A stretch of 35,264 bases of DNA from a virus. Made by a program: the position numbers and the translations under genes. How positions within the stretch are numbered: the stretch's first letter is position 1; each line of letters begins with the position of its first letter. This document shows positions 1 to 7,594 of the stretch, in pieces. The stretch spans positions 1-35,264 of IMG/VR virus record IMGVR_UViG_3300030102_000829. One strand, written 5' to 3'. The notes beneath the pieces were generated by a model. It was not told the origin of the DNA, searched no databases, and saw nothing but the letters and a program-made list of their open reading frames with translations.

Positions 1-437
1 TTACATATAACTGCTTGTTGTGCTAATGGATCTAGTATACTAACATCTTCTGGTTTAGCTACATATTTAAGATATGCAGCATCATAATCTGTTAATACTT
101 CTCCTGATTCTATAGACCATTCTGTTGTGTCATCATATGCTTCTGTAGACGCATAAAGATTAATTAATCTTACATAGTCTATAGGTAACGCATATTTATA
201 TTGATATTTAAAAGCGGGTGCTTCTGCTAACCTGGTAAGCTGAACTCGTTTAGTTGCAGAGTTCCAATTATAACTTCGTAATGTTTCAACCAATGCTTGA
301 TCAAAAAGAATGTTACAAAGTTTTGCAGAAAAAATAACGCCATCATCTGTGGCTTGTGCTACATCAAGTGAAGCGATTGTGTCTGCACCTATTTTAAGAA
401 GTGCGTGATTACATATTTCTATTTTATTTAAAGCCAT
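1..437 (-). CDS. Tail tubular protein A (gp11-like), N-terminal part, cut by the window edge
   Basis: Adaptor protein that in T7-like phages sits between the portal and the tail nozzle. The product starts MALNKIEICNHALLKIGA, a typical start for this family, behind a GGAG ribosome binding site. About 145 codons are visible before the left edge interrupts the frame. Its last 288 nt are matched at about 92% by the right end of the window, where the rest of the gene lies. Joined to 34793-34976 the gene is 621 nt (206 residues), close to T7 gp11 (196). It follows the capsid and the 162-residue protein, separated from them by a terminator-like hairpin. The family call rests on sequence feel and perfect gene order, and I consider it secure. 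Confidence 0.85.
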   Translation of the reverse strand, partial: MALNKIEICNHALLKIGADTIASLDVAQATDDGVIFSAKLCNILFDQALVETLRSYNWNSATKRVQLTRLAEAPAFKYQYKYALPIDYVRLINLYASTEAYDDTTEWSIESGEVLTDYDAAYLKYVAKPEDVSILDPLAQQAVIC

Positions 438-448
438 ACTTCACTCCT

Positions 449-496
449 AAAAAAATGGTGGACTTATACTAACCGAGAAGGTAGTTAGATGCCACC
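449..496 (-). terminator. Intrinsic terminator or attenuator between capsid region and tail genes
   Basis: On the minus strand GGTGG (496-492) pairs with CCACC (461-457). An inner CTAAC (488-484) pairs with GTTAG (473-469). The hairpin is followed by A and seven T residues (456-449). The internal loop is asymmetric (3 and 7 nt), so the structure may be only partly efficient. It lies just downstream of the capsid and 162-residue genes and before tail tubular protein A, the place where T7 has T-phi. Partial termination here would lower tail gene expression relative to capsid; that role is inferred. Confidence 0.65.
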
Positions 497-508
497 TGAT
501 ATTACTTG

Positions 509-997
509 TTATACACCAACGTAGTAAAAGATTTGACCAGTACAAGTGATTGATCCACTTACTGTATTTGAGTCACTTACTACAGCAGTTACAAGACCTA
601 TGCCTGTAGCTGCTACAGGTGCTTGATCCCACCCTGTATGTACTTGAACAGCACCAGAGTTTATAGCACCCATACCACCAGCTTGTCCGATTTGTACGCC
701 ATCAATAAAGAAATTGACTCTTGTACTACCATCGCTGCCTAAAGCTGCACTAGTTTGTAAAGTTGCATTAAGAACAACTGCACCTTGTGGCAATACTGTT
801 AATTGGAATGTGTCTTGAGCAGCAGAAGCTGAAGTAACATCAAACTTTGCAGTTTTAATTTCAACTGCATTAGTGTTTGAATCAAACAACTTTTGCGTAC
901 CATCTTTAGCACTTGAAGCAGTAATAGCATCTACATTTGTTGCACCAGCTGTTCCACCATACACTTCAATAATTTGTGTTGAATTTTGATTTCCCAT
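509..997 (-). CDS. Putative virion protein (capsid decoration or head fibre)
   Basis: 162 residues, rich in Ala, Gly, Thr, Ser and Val with few charged residues and regular alternating hydrophobic stretches, as in an all-beta (Ig-like or jelly-roll) fold. No signal peptide or membrane segment is visible. It begins only 13 nt after the capsid gene stop and ends before the terminator-like hairpin, so it is probably co-expressed with capsid at high level. That position suits a decoration or head-fibre protein. No specific family was recognised; the structural role is inferred from position and composition. Confidence 0.6.
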   Translation of the reverse strand: MGNQNSTQIIEVYGGTAGATNVDAITASSAKDGTQKLFDSNTNAVEIKTAKFDVTSASAAQDTFQLTVLPQGAVVLNATLQTSAALGSDGSTRVNFFIDGVQIGQAGGMGAINSGAVQVHTGWDQAPVAATGIGLVTAVVSDSNTVSGSITCTGQIFYYVGV

Positions 998-1010
998 TTA
1001 ATTATCCCCC

Positions 1011-1997
1011 TTAACCTGCGTTAGCACCTGATTCTTTGACACCGATTTGAACAACTTTCTTTTCTTCCATACGAACAGCACCTGTTCTCATACAAGAGTA
1101 AGCATAGTAGTTAAATCTTTTATCGTCACGCTTGCTAATCTCTGTCATAATTTGAGGATTAGTTACTTGACGCACGGCAGAACGAGTATATGCAACACAA
1201 GCTCTCTTACCAGCAGTAGTTGATGATCCACTTGCTGCAACAGGAAGATCGTCAGATGCTCCCCAAGAAAGGTTTGCGATATGGTTTGTTCCGTCAGCAT
1301 CATTTGCATCATTTACAAATGGAAGCTGATTAGACTTGATGATTTCGAATCCAAAGAATGTATTCATATCACCACTAACTAAAGACTTAATATTATTGAA
1401 GTCAATAGAAGCAACAGTTGTATTAGTCAATAAGTCTTGTAGAGCTTTAGGACTAACAGCAAGATATGGTTTGTTTAATGGATCAGAAAGATCAACTCCA
1501 TTAGTTTCCATAATCTCTCTTGCTTCAGCAATCTTATCAATAGTAAGACCTTCGTTGTTGTGAGCAATCTTATTAGCAGCAGCTAGATCAGCAGTACCAC
1601 TTCCTGTTTTACCAGTTTGTGCAGTACCGAATAATCCTTTTAAGAACTCAATGTCATACTTACGCATAAGTGCAGTTACTTGTTGCTGAACATATTCTGA
1701 TTCAGGATTTACAAGCATTTGAACTTTATCGAACTTATCTAACATTAATCCAACGTCATACGCAGTAGCAACTACTCTACGTCTGTCGTGAGATATGTCA
1801 TTTTCAGGAGAATCAGCATAGCGAGAAGTAACCTCGTCAGCAATAACTGATCCTAACTGATCGTAATATTTTTCTTCACCTTCAATAGATTCTTCAAGGT
1901 GAGTGCCTTTAAATTTACCACCGATTGTTTGAGTAAGTAAATCTAGAGTAGCACCATACTGCTTTACGAATGCAGTTGTTATACTAGTTGAAGCCAT
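1011..1997 (-). CDS. Major capsid protein
   Basis: 328 residues, starting MASTSITTAFVKQYGATLDL, with a strong SD (AAAAAAAGGAG) 7 nt before ATG. The N-terminal part has the E-x-Y-Y-D-Q-L-G and D-R-R-R-V-V-A-T pattern and the helix-rich middle seen in HK97-fold capsid proteins of T7-like and related marine podoviruses. It follows scaffold in the standard portal-scaffold-capsid order. Unlike most genes here, it is preceded by a long leader of about 200 nt with hairpins, suggesting its own regulation. The capsid assignment is strong from order, size and sequence character; the exact capsid family is not claimed. Confidence 0.88.
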   Translation of the reverse strand: MASTSITTAFVKQYGATLDLLTQTIGGKFKGTHLEESIEGEEKYYDQLGSVIADEVTSRYADSPENDISHDRRRVVATAYDVGLMLDKFDKVQMLVNPESEYVQQQVTALMRKYDIEFLKGLFGTAQTGKTGSGTADLAAANKIAHNNEGLTIDKIAEAREIMETNGVDLSDPLNKPYLAVSPKALQDLLTNTTVASIDFNNIKSLVSGDMNTFFGFEIIKSNQLPFVNDANDADGTNHIANLSWGASDDLPVAASGSSTTAGKRACVAYTRSAVRQVTNPQIMTEISKRDDKRFNYYAYSCMRTGAVRMEEKKVVQIGVKESGANAG

Positions 1998-2004
1998 TTT
2001 ATAT

Positions 2005-2120
2005 CTCCTTTTTTTAATAATTGGCTAATTAATTTACACGACTAATCGGCTCTGATTATCTCCAAAAGGAGGTCTTGCCTGCCAGTTTACGTCTGGGTTG
2101 ACGACAACTTACAGAGGTCT
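2005..2120 (-). promoter_or_regulatory. Structured RNA leader of the capsid gene with anti-SD mimic
   Basis: Read on the minus strand, this leader holds GTTG-TCGT-CAAC (2108-2097), CCAG-7 nt-CTGG (2096-2082) and CTCC-TTTT-GGAG (2071-2060), enclosed by CTCTG (2116-2112) with CAGAG (2054-2050). The segment ACCTCCTTTT (2073-2064) resembles the 16S rRNA 3' end and is an 8-nt perfect complement of the capsid SD (AAAAGGAG, 2012-2005). It could therefore pair either with its local GGAG or with the capsid SD. The words AAGACCTC and GAGATAATC each occur twice in the leader. A TATAAT lies upstream at 2172-2167 but lacks a good -35. Regulation is inferred; no known riboswitch class was recognised. Confidence 0.5.
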
Positions 2121-2195
2121 TAAAAAGATTATCTCTTTCGTTACAAAATCCTTACTAAATGTACCTATTATATGTCAAGTCTAATTATAAAAAAA

Positions 2196-3068
2196 TTATT
2201 TTTCTTCTCTTTTAAACTTTTCTTTATACAAATAATCCATTTTTTCTCTAATATGAGTAGGTATTGGTGTTCCTGTTTTAAGATATTCTTTAACTTCTTG
2301 TTCAACATCAAATAGTTGATCAGTAATACCGGCTAATGTATTTGTTTGATGATGGCCTATTTCTGGATCATCTGCAAATTTAGTAGCTATTCTACCCAAC
2401 GCAAGAGCAAATGCTGGGTCTTTTAACAAACCTGATTCTTTTGCGAACTCAATATTTTCTTCTGGCATTCCATTTGCTTTAAGCATAACTTCAATACCAT
2501 TCATCATACCATCATAACTGTCACCCCACTCTTTACGGAGTTGAGATTCCATTGTTTCAATATTTTCTTCAACAGCTTTATTATCTTCTTCAATACTGTT
2601 AGCTACAAAACCTAAATACCAATCAACTAAATCTTCAGCTTGTTCAGCAGTAGCACCTATTTTAAAGATTTCTTGTTTGAACTCTTCGACTGCGTTTTCA
2701 AAAAAAGGTACTGACTCTTCTCCAACCACTTTAGTAAACTCGTCACCAATGGTAAAATCATAGCCGTCGACATCTTCAGGTCTACCCAGTTTTTTATAAA
2801 AAGCATCCCACTCTTCTTGCGGAGCATCTGACTTCGGAATATCACCTTTTTTACCTGCGAAGCTTTGAAGTTCCTTAATATATTTTCCAACTTCATTAGC
2901 ATCTTTACCTTCCAGGTTTTTCCAAAATCCTGCTGATTTAATATCTTCATTATCAATTTGTGATAACATACTATCAACAAATGATTGTGATGATTCTTCA
3001 ACTGGAGTTTCTTCTGCAACTTCTTCAACTACTTCTTCAGTAGACTCTACTACTTCTTCTTCACTCAT
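2196..3068 (-). CDS. Capsid assembly scaffolding protein
   Basis: 290 residues, very acidic (the first 25 are mostly Glu and Val), predicted mainly helical, with a basic tail ending in K-F-K-R-E-E-K. This charge pattern and the position between portal and capsid are the hallmarks of podoviral scaffolding proteins (T7 gp9-like), which form an internal core of the procapsid and bind capsid through the basic C-terminus. The start overlaps the end of the 91-residue gene by 8 nt. A minus-strand ORF in another frame at 2657-3028 is a shadow. Sequence similarity to gp9 is weak by eye, so the call leans on composition and position. Confidence 0.8.
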   Translation of the reverse strand: MSEEEVVESTEEVVEEVAEETPVEESSQSFVDSMLSQIDNEDIKSAGFWKNLEGKDANEVGKYIKELQSFAGKKGDIPKSDAPQEEWDAFYKKLGRPEDVDGYDFTIGDEFTKVVGEESVPFFENAVEEFKQEIFKIGATAEQAEDLVDWYLGFVANSIEEDNKAVEENIETMESQLRKEWGDSYDGMMNGIEVMLKANGMPEENIEFAKESGLLKDPAFALALGRIATKFADDPEIGHHQTNTLAGITDQLFDVEQEVKEYLKTGTPIPTHIREKMDYLYKEKFKREEK

Positions 3069-3336
3069 TAGTGACCTCCTCTATGGGTTTCATATTTAAT
3101 TGATTCTTAATACTTAATATTACATTTCGTAATGAATTCATTTTAGCTTCCATAACAGGATCATTATACTCTGTTTGGTCTTGCCATTTACAAATCCCTA
3201 TTAAAAATTTTGCTACTAATAATGAGTCGTTGTTTTCTATATCAAAAAGATTTATGAAAGCTTTTCTAGTTTCTTCTGATAAATCCTTCTCGTTATCCCA
3301 CTCGAAATCGTAGGTTACTTTATCAATTATATCCAT
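3061..3336 (-). CDS. Small acidic protein between portal and scaffold
   Basis: 91 residues beginning MDIIDKVTYDFEWDNEKDL, acidic, no Cys motif, signal peptide or membrane helix. Its ATG overlaps the portal stop in a TAATG junction and its end overlaps scaffold by 8 nt, so it is translationally coupled within the head operon. Podoviruses often carry a small gene of unknown function here. No family recognised; involvement in head assembly is a guess from position. Confidence 0.65.
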   Translation of the reverse strand: MDIIDKVTYDFEWDNEKDLSEETRKAFINLFDIENNDSLLVAKFLIGICKWQDQTEYNDPVMEAKMNSLRNVILSIKNQLNMKPIEEVTNE

Positions 3337-4985
3337 TATCCCTCTGCTTCTTGATTAACTAATCCTTGTATAAATTCTGCACCACTTCCTTGTTCAGGTG
3401 CTTTTCTTGTTTTAGCATAAGCATCACTTATAGTTTGTGCTTCTAATGCAGATTGTTGTGCTTGTGCAGATTCAGCTCTTTGTTCTCTTATTTCCATAAC
3501 AGCTTCTTCTGATAATTGTAAATCTATTGGCATCATATTTACTTCTTGTATAAATCTAGCTGTTTTATCTTCATTTAAATTATCAAAAATATCTGGTTTA
3601 ACTTGTGCTATTTGTGCCATTTGTTGAATAGCTGTCATAGTGCCAAACAATTCCATTTGCCTGGAAGCTATAGACGCTTTACCAATTAAATCAAAATCAA
3701 GACTTGCTTCGGATAATTCTTCTATTTCTAATTCAGGAAATAAACCTGAACGAAACATAATACTAAATGCTCTTTCTAATGCTGGTTTTACAAAGTATTT
3801 ATTTAATCTATTTACAGCAGGTGTTAAGAATTGAAGAGATAAGTTTAATCTTTCTTGTGATTCAAATGCTGTCATATTTTGTTTATTCATTAATGGATTA
3901 AATAATGGAATGTAAAAAGCATCTAATACTTCTTGTTCTTTCTTTTGAATCATTGCATCATTAACAACAATATTATCCATTGGTCTTAATTGTTCAGGTT
4001 TAGATAATGGATTACCAGCATTGTAATATATAATAGACCCTTGATCATTTGATATTCTACGAACAGAACCATCATTTGGTGCTAGCCACGGGGGGTTAGA
4101 TACTCTTTCAGCACCACGAATACGAGCAACTTCCATTCTATTTATCATTGGAAGTGTATTAATTACTTCTGATGCGGGACTTCTACCATACTTTTCATAG
4201 TTTGTTTTATAAAATCTACCAACAGAATAAGGCATTTCATCAAATCCTGACTCCATAACTATTTCTTTTGTAGTTAAACTTACATAATATGAAGCAACTT
4301 TTTTATTTTCTTTCTTATCTGTGTTAGGAACAAATCCATTTCTAGGCATAACAACGTGTATAAACTGATGCTCTTTAGTTTGTGTAGACATATTCTCTGC
4401 TTGTTGTCGTATACGTTCTGGACAATTTTCACCAAACTGTTGTAATGCTTGTCTAGCTGTAAGTTTAAACTCACGAATAACAGTATCAATTATACCTTGA
4501 TAGTTTTCACAAAAATAAAATTGATTAATATAATGTGATCGCCAGTTAATAAAGTTCTTCTTATCTGATTCACAATATAATGTAGTTGTTCCAATGTAAC
4601 CACAATGATCAATACATTGTCCCATCTCTTCATAGAAGTTTGAGTTTTCAATAGCGTTAATAAATTTTTTAGATACAGATGATAATGCACGAACTACATT
4701 GTCATTAGATAATAACTCACGATCAGTTGTTACAACTCGAATCCAATTTTGTCCTTGTGGAAACATATGACTCATCATACCAGCAGTAAACATACGTCTT
4801 GCTTTTATACCAATATCTGTTACTCGTTGTGAGTCTGTACGTTCACCTGCTGTTTTTTTACTTTGTATATCATCTGCTTTTGGGTTGCAAAACTCTGCAC
4901 AGGTTTCGTATATGTCATTAAAGTTACTTCTTTCTGTACTCGTTTTTTCACGATTGTACATTTGAATTAAATCTTTAGCATTCAT
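3336..4985 (-). CDS. Portal protein (head-tail connector, gp8-like)
   Basis: 549 residues, close to T7 gp8 (536). It forms the dodecameric vertex through which DNA is packaged and ejected. The N-terminus has the E-x-C-x-x-F-C-x-P pattern near residue 25-35 typical of T7-type head-tail connectors, and the wing/clip region includes S-N-P-P-W-L-A-P near residue 297. The C-terminal 60 residues are Gln/Ala-rich, like the barrel end. It lies directly downstream of a small Pro/Gly-rich gene (TAATG junction) and upstream of scaffold. Order, size and motifs agree. Confidence 0.9.
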   Translation of the reverse strand: MNAKDLIQMYNREKTSTERSNFNDIYETCAEFCNPKADDIQSKKTAGERTDSQRVTDIGIKARRMFTAGMMSHMFPQGQNWIRVVTTDRELLSNDNVVRALSSVSKKFINAIENSNFYEEMGQCIDHCGYIGTTTLYCESDKKNFINWRSHYINQFYFCENYQGIIDTVIREFKLTARQALQQFGENCPERIRQQAENMSTQTKEHQFIHVVMPRNGFVPNTDKKENKKVASYYVSLTTKEIVMESGFDEMPYSVGRFYKTNYEKYGRSPASEVINTLPMINRMEVARIRGAERVSNPPWLAPNDGSVRRISNDQGSIIYYNAGNPLSKPEQLRPMDNIVVNDAMIQKKEQEVLDAFYIPLFNPLMNKQNMTAFESQERLNLSLQFLTPAVNRLNKYFVKPALERAFSIMFRSGLFPELEIEELSEASLDFDLIGKASIASRQMELFGTMTAIQQMAQIAQVKPDIFDNLNEDKTARFIQEVNMMPIDLQLSEEAVMEIREQRAESAQAQQSALEAQTISDAYAKTRKAPEQGSGAEFIQGLVNQEAEG

Positions 4986-5413
4986 TATATTGTTTGTCCT
5001 TTAGTGCGTGCAGACATAGATTGTTTTTGTTCTTTTCTTAATTTTTTAAGATAATTATCATAAGCTTTTTGTTGTAGTCGTTTATTTCTTTCTGTTATAT
5101 ACGATCCTTTTACTGAAATACCAATTTTACCTACGTTTGGATTTTCTTTTAAAAATTCTTCTTTAGATAATTCTTTTTCAGGTGTATCTGTACCTGTAAC
5201 TTCTCTAACATTAGCTAGTTCAACAGGAGATGCACCAAGAACTTCTCCGCTTGCTCCTAATGTTTGTCCACGAGTTGCAAATGCACCACGTCTTTGTCGT
5301 CTAGCTACTTCTTGACGCATAGTTGGAGATTGATATGCTGCTGATACATCTTCAACTGGTGGTGGTGGTGTTTCAACTTTTGGTGGTTTAGGTGGTTTTC
5401 CTCCGCCGCCCAT
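4985..5413 (-). CDS. Pro/Gly-rich N-terminus virion-associated protein, function unknown
   Basis: 142 residues starting MGGGGKPPKPPKVETPPPPV, a low-complexity Gly/Pro/Lys arm followed by a basic region (R-R-Q-R-R-G, about residue 39) and a Lys-rich helical C-terminus. It has a good SD (AAGGAG) and overlaps the upstream 116-residue gene by 26 nt; its stop is shared with the portal start. Short proteins with a Gly-rich start are frequently found beside portal genes in marine podoviruses. No enzymatic motif is visible. The virion association is inferred from location. Confidence 0.65.
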   Translation of the reverse strand: MGGGGKPPKPPKVETPPPPVEDVSAAYQSPTMRQEVARRQRRGAFATRGQTLGASGEVLGASPVELANVREVTGTDTPEKELSKEEFLKENPNVGKIGISVKGSYITERNKRLQQKAYDNYLKKLRKEQKQSMSARTKGQTI

Positions 5414-5738
5414 AAACTAATCTCCTTATCCTATCTATTTTATAGCATTTAATAGGTTTATTCTCTCCTCGCTCAAATATAACCCATTCCATTTTATGGG
5501 GTTCTATCTCAAATAGACGTAGAATATCCCCTGCTGCGTAATGTACATACCAACAATTAAGCGTGTCAAGTTTATTGTTTTTATTATTTAACATTGCATC
5601 TTTGTTGTGCATTATAGCCATAACAAAGATTCTATCATCACTATAAACTACTCCGTGTGTCAGATAAAAGTCCATTAGACTGTCGAAATCTTTTCCATAA
5701 CGGATCTTCGCTTGCTCTATCGGTTTCCCATTGTACAT
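5388..5738 (-). CDS. Conserved-looking 116-residue protein overlapping the terminase 3' end
   Basis: Starts MYNGKPIEQAKIRYGKDFDS behind a purine-rich SD (GGCGGAAG) and overlaps the 3' end of the large terminase by 98 nt in another frame. An alternative start at Met22 (5675) would still overlap. The middle has mixed alpha/beta character (V-M-A-I-M-H-N-K-D; C-W-Y-V-H-Y-A-A-G-D), and the C-terminus is basic (R-R-L-V-Y-G-R-R-R-K). I do not recognise the family. The composition is protein-like along its full length and the gene is needed to bridge TerL and the next gene without a gap, so I take it as real. Confidence 0.65.
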   Translation of the reverse strand: MYNGKPIEQAKIRYGKDFDSLMDFYLTHGVVYSDDRIFVMAIMHNKDAMLNNKNNKLDTLNCWYVHYAAGDILRLFEIEPHKMEWVIFERGENKPIKCYKIDRIRRLVYGRRRKTT

Positions 5739-7089
5739 ATTCTTCCGCCTTCCCTACTGTATTTGGTAATTTTATTTTATTTCCTGTAGTTAAATATGGA
5801 TTTACAAGATTTAAATGTATACCCATAACCATAGTTCTAAACGCATCTGCTGCGTGAGAGTGTTTATCGTGTAAAGGTTTACCACTTGCACCCTCTCTGT
5901 AAGATTCCAGGTGTTCTAATAAATCTTCACACCTTTCGTGGATATATACTTCTCGTAATTTACGCCTACATATTTCTATATCTTGTAATACCGAGTTGGT
6001 TTTGGGTACACGTCTAAAATCTATACCTACTTCTTTTGCTGTAGATACTAAATCACCAAACAACATACGCTTGGAAACGTCGTGTGGTGCAAAATGTCCA
6101 CCATACTTGTAGTTTTTACTATTTACTACTATAGCATAGTCTTCAATTTTTTTACCACTAGACTCGTGATAATCTATTATAATAGGTTTACCATCTATAA
6201 CTTGTGCAAATACTATGGCTGTAGCATCAGAAGTACCCAAGTCCCAAAAAGTAAATACACACCCATCTCTAATATCGATATTTCCATATCTTCCTTCATT
6301 TTTTAAGACTTCAAGTTCGTGTCCGTAGTAGCTATTCTCTACTTGAGAAATCGCTTCATTCAAATATTCTTGACGAGCCATTGCATAAGATATTATACCC
6401 GAGTCAACATCTTCTTGAATATTTTTATAAGGTTTGTTATCATAAGGACTAATTTTGTTAGCAAGTTCCGGATTAATTTCCATATCACTACCAACCCAAT
6501 ACGCAGTTTTTGTATCAGCAAGTTGATACCATTGTGTAAACCAGTTTTTATTTTCTTTATTGTTTTCATATAATCTCCATAAATGATTTGATTTTCCTCG
6601 TAATGTGCCGTTGAATATTACAAACGCATTACCTTCAGTTAGAATTGGTGCAAGAAATCCGGATACTTCTTCTTTGTGTAATGAGAACTCTGATAATACA
6701 TACCCTGAACCACCTTGCCCAACGAAATTTAAGTTGTCTGTGCCGTCAATCTTTATCCTACTACCATTGATTAAGTCAAGAAAGAAGTCTGAATTGTTTT
6801 TTCTGCGTACTATTTCTGGTGGACATAGCAGATCAATAAGTTTTTTACCTCCTGCCCATTCACATATGTTATCCCATAACGCTCTTTGCGCCCACGCTCT
6901 AGTAGGAAATAGGTAGTAATAGTTACCAGGTGTTTGAATAGCACGTTTTATCATAGCATTAAAAGAGGTTACATCTTTGCCAGCTCGTCTGTGCCACGAT
7001 ATAACAGAATACTGTATACCACTATCAAATGCTTTTAGAAATGGTACTTGATAATCTCTTGGTTCAATAGTTGGTATCCGTATTTTCAT
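5641..7089 (-). CDS. terL: Terminase large subunit (packaging ATPase/nuclease)
   Basis: 482 residues. Packages DNA into the procapsid through the portal. The ATPase part has a Walker A-like W-H-R-R-A-G-K-D at residues 32-39 and a Walker B-like Y-V-L-S-E-F at 130-135, where Ser replaces the usual first acidic residue. The nuclease part has F-W-D-L-G at 281-285 (acidic D283) and H-A-A-D-A-F-R at 412-418 (D415), as in RNase H-like terminase nucleases. Length is a little shorter than T7 gp19 (586). Its start overlaps a small zinc-binding gene by 26 nt and its end overlaps the 116-residue gene by 98 nt. Very secure. Confidence 0.95.
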   Translation of the reverse strand: MKIRIPTIEPRDYQVPFLKAFDSGIQYSVISWHRRAGKDVTSFNAMIKRAIQTPGNYYYLFPTRAWAQRALWDNICEWAGGKKLIDLLCPPEIVRRKNNSDFFLDLINGSRIKIDGTDNLNFVGQGGSGYVLSEFSLHKEEVSGFLAPILTEGNAFVIFNGTLRGKSNHLWRLYENNKENKNWFTQWYQLADTKTAYWVGSDMEINPELANKISPYDNKPYKNIQEDVDSGIISYAMARQEYLNEAISQVENSYYGHELEVLKNEGRYGNIDIRDGCVFTFWDLGTSDATAIVFAQVIDGKPIIIDYHESSGKKIEDYAIVVNSKNYKYGGHFAPHDVSKRMLFGDLVSTAKEVGIDFRRVPKTNSVLQDIEICRRKLREVYIHERCEDLLEHLESYREGASGKPLHDKHSHAADAFRTMVMGIHLNLVNPYLTTGNKIKLPNTVGKAEEYVQWETDRASEDPLWKRFRQSNGLLSDTRSSL

Positions 7090-7222
7090 CTAGCTCTTTT
7101 GCATAACACATCATACATATATTTTTTACCACATATCCATTACAATCTAGCTCTTGAAAAATAGGATTATCTTTTGAATCCTTTGTTTTACATTTACCAC
7201 ATTGTAATTTTTTTGTTTTCAT
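7064..7222 (-). CDS. Small zinc-ribbon-like protein
   Basis: 52 residues from the ATG at 7222, chosen because it overlaps the upstream stop as ATGA; an in-frame ATG at 7246 would add 8 residues. It carries C-G-K-C near residue 8 and C-M-M-C near residue 40, a spaced CxxC pair suggesting a single zinc ribbon or knuckle. It ends within the start of terL. Treble-clef or ribbon miniproteins are common in phages; the function here is unknown. Confidence 0.6.
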   Translation of the reverse strand: MKTKKLQCGKCKTKDSKDNPIFQELDCNGYVVKNICMMCYAKELDENTDTNY

Positions 7223-7458
7223 ATTTCTAAAATATTTTTTACGCATCCTATAGGTATTACTATCTTATCAGCTAATACCGACCCATCTAAATACCTACTT
7301 GTTGTAAGTCTTATAAACCTTTTTGTTAATGTATCAATCCAGCCAACACTTTCTGCTGCACAAGGTTCTATTTCATTTTCGGTGTGAAGATCGGCTACAA
7401 TATCTTCCCACTCAACTAACACTCGTGTGCCTTTTTTAAACTTCCAATTCATATTCAT
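7219..7458 (-). CDS. Small protein of unknown function
   Basis: About 79 residues from Met at 7458 (M-N-M-N-W-K-F-K-K-G). The frame is open to a GTG at 7476 and there is another ATG at 7452, so the start is uncertain. Strong hydrophobic/charged alternation (T-R-V-L-V-E-W-E-D-I-V; I-G-C-V-K-N-I-L-E-I) suggests a small beta-rich, SH3-like barrel, but this is only an impression. Its stop overlaps the next gene as ATGA, consistent with translational coupling in the TerS-TerL interval. Confidence 0.55.
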   Translation of the reverse strand: MNMNWKFKKGTRVLVEWEDIVADLHTENEIEPCAAESVGWIDTLTKRFIRLTTSRYLDGSVLADKIVIPIGCVKNILEI

Positions 7459-7594
7459 ATTCAAATTGTGTGCCACAATACGGACAATACTTTGGTTCTG
7501 TAATTTCTAATGGCAAACCTGGTTGCTCGTGTATGAAAAAAAAATTTTTACAAGTAAAACATTCCATATACGTTAAGTATGGTAGTAACTTCAT
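7436..7594 (-). CDS. Small zinc-ribbon protein downstream of TerS
   Basis: 52 residues. Starts MKLLPYLTYM and contains E-C-F-T-C-K (C12, C15) and Y-C-P-Y-C-G (C37, C40), a classic two-knuckle zinc ribbon, with an acidic aromatic tail. The ATG overlaps the TerS stop in a TAATG junction. It overlaps the next gene by about 20 nt. It is the first of two CxxC miniproteins between the terminase subunits. Function unknown; nucleic-acid or protein binding is plausible. Confidence 0.65.
   Translation of the reverse strand: MKLLPYLTYMECFTCKNFFFIHEQPGLPLEITEPKYCPYCGTQFEYEYELEV

Noticed and set aside
1-288. Exact direct terminal repeat of T7 type
   Set aside because: The two copies differ at about 22 positions, whereas T7-type terminal repeats of one molecule are identical; strain-mixed end overlap is simpler.
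2167-2178. TTGACA immediately before TATAAT as capsid promoter
   Set aside because: The two elements are adjacent with no spacer, so they cannot act as a -35/-10 pair; TATAAT alone lacks a suitable -35.
2657-3028. 123-residue minus-strand ORF inside the scaffold gene
   Set aside because: Frame shadow of the acidic scaffold gene; Leu/Lys-rich composition and no ribosome site.
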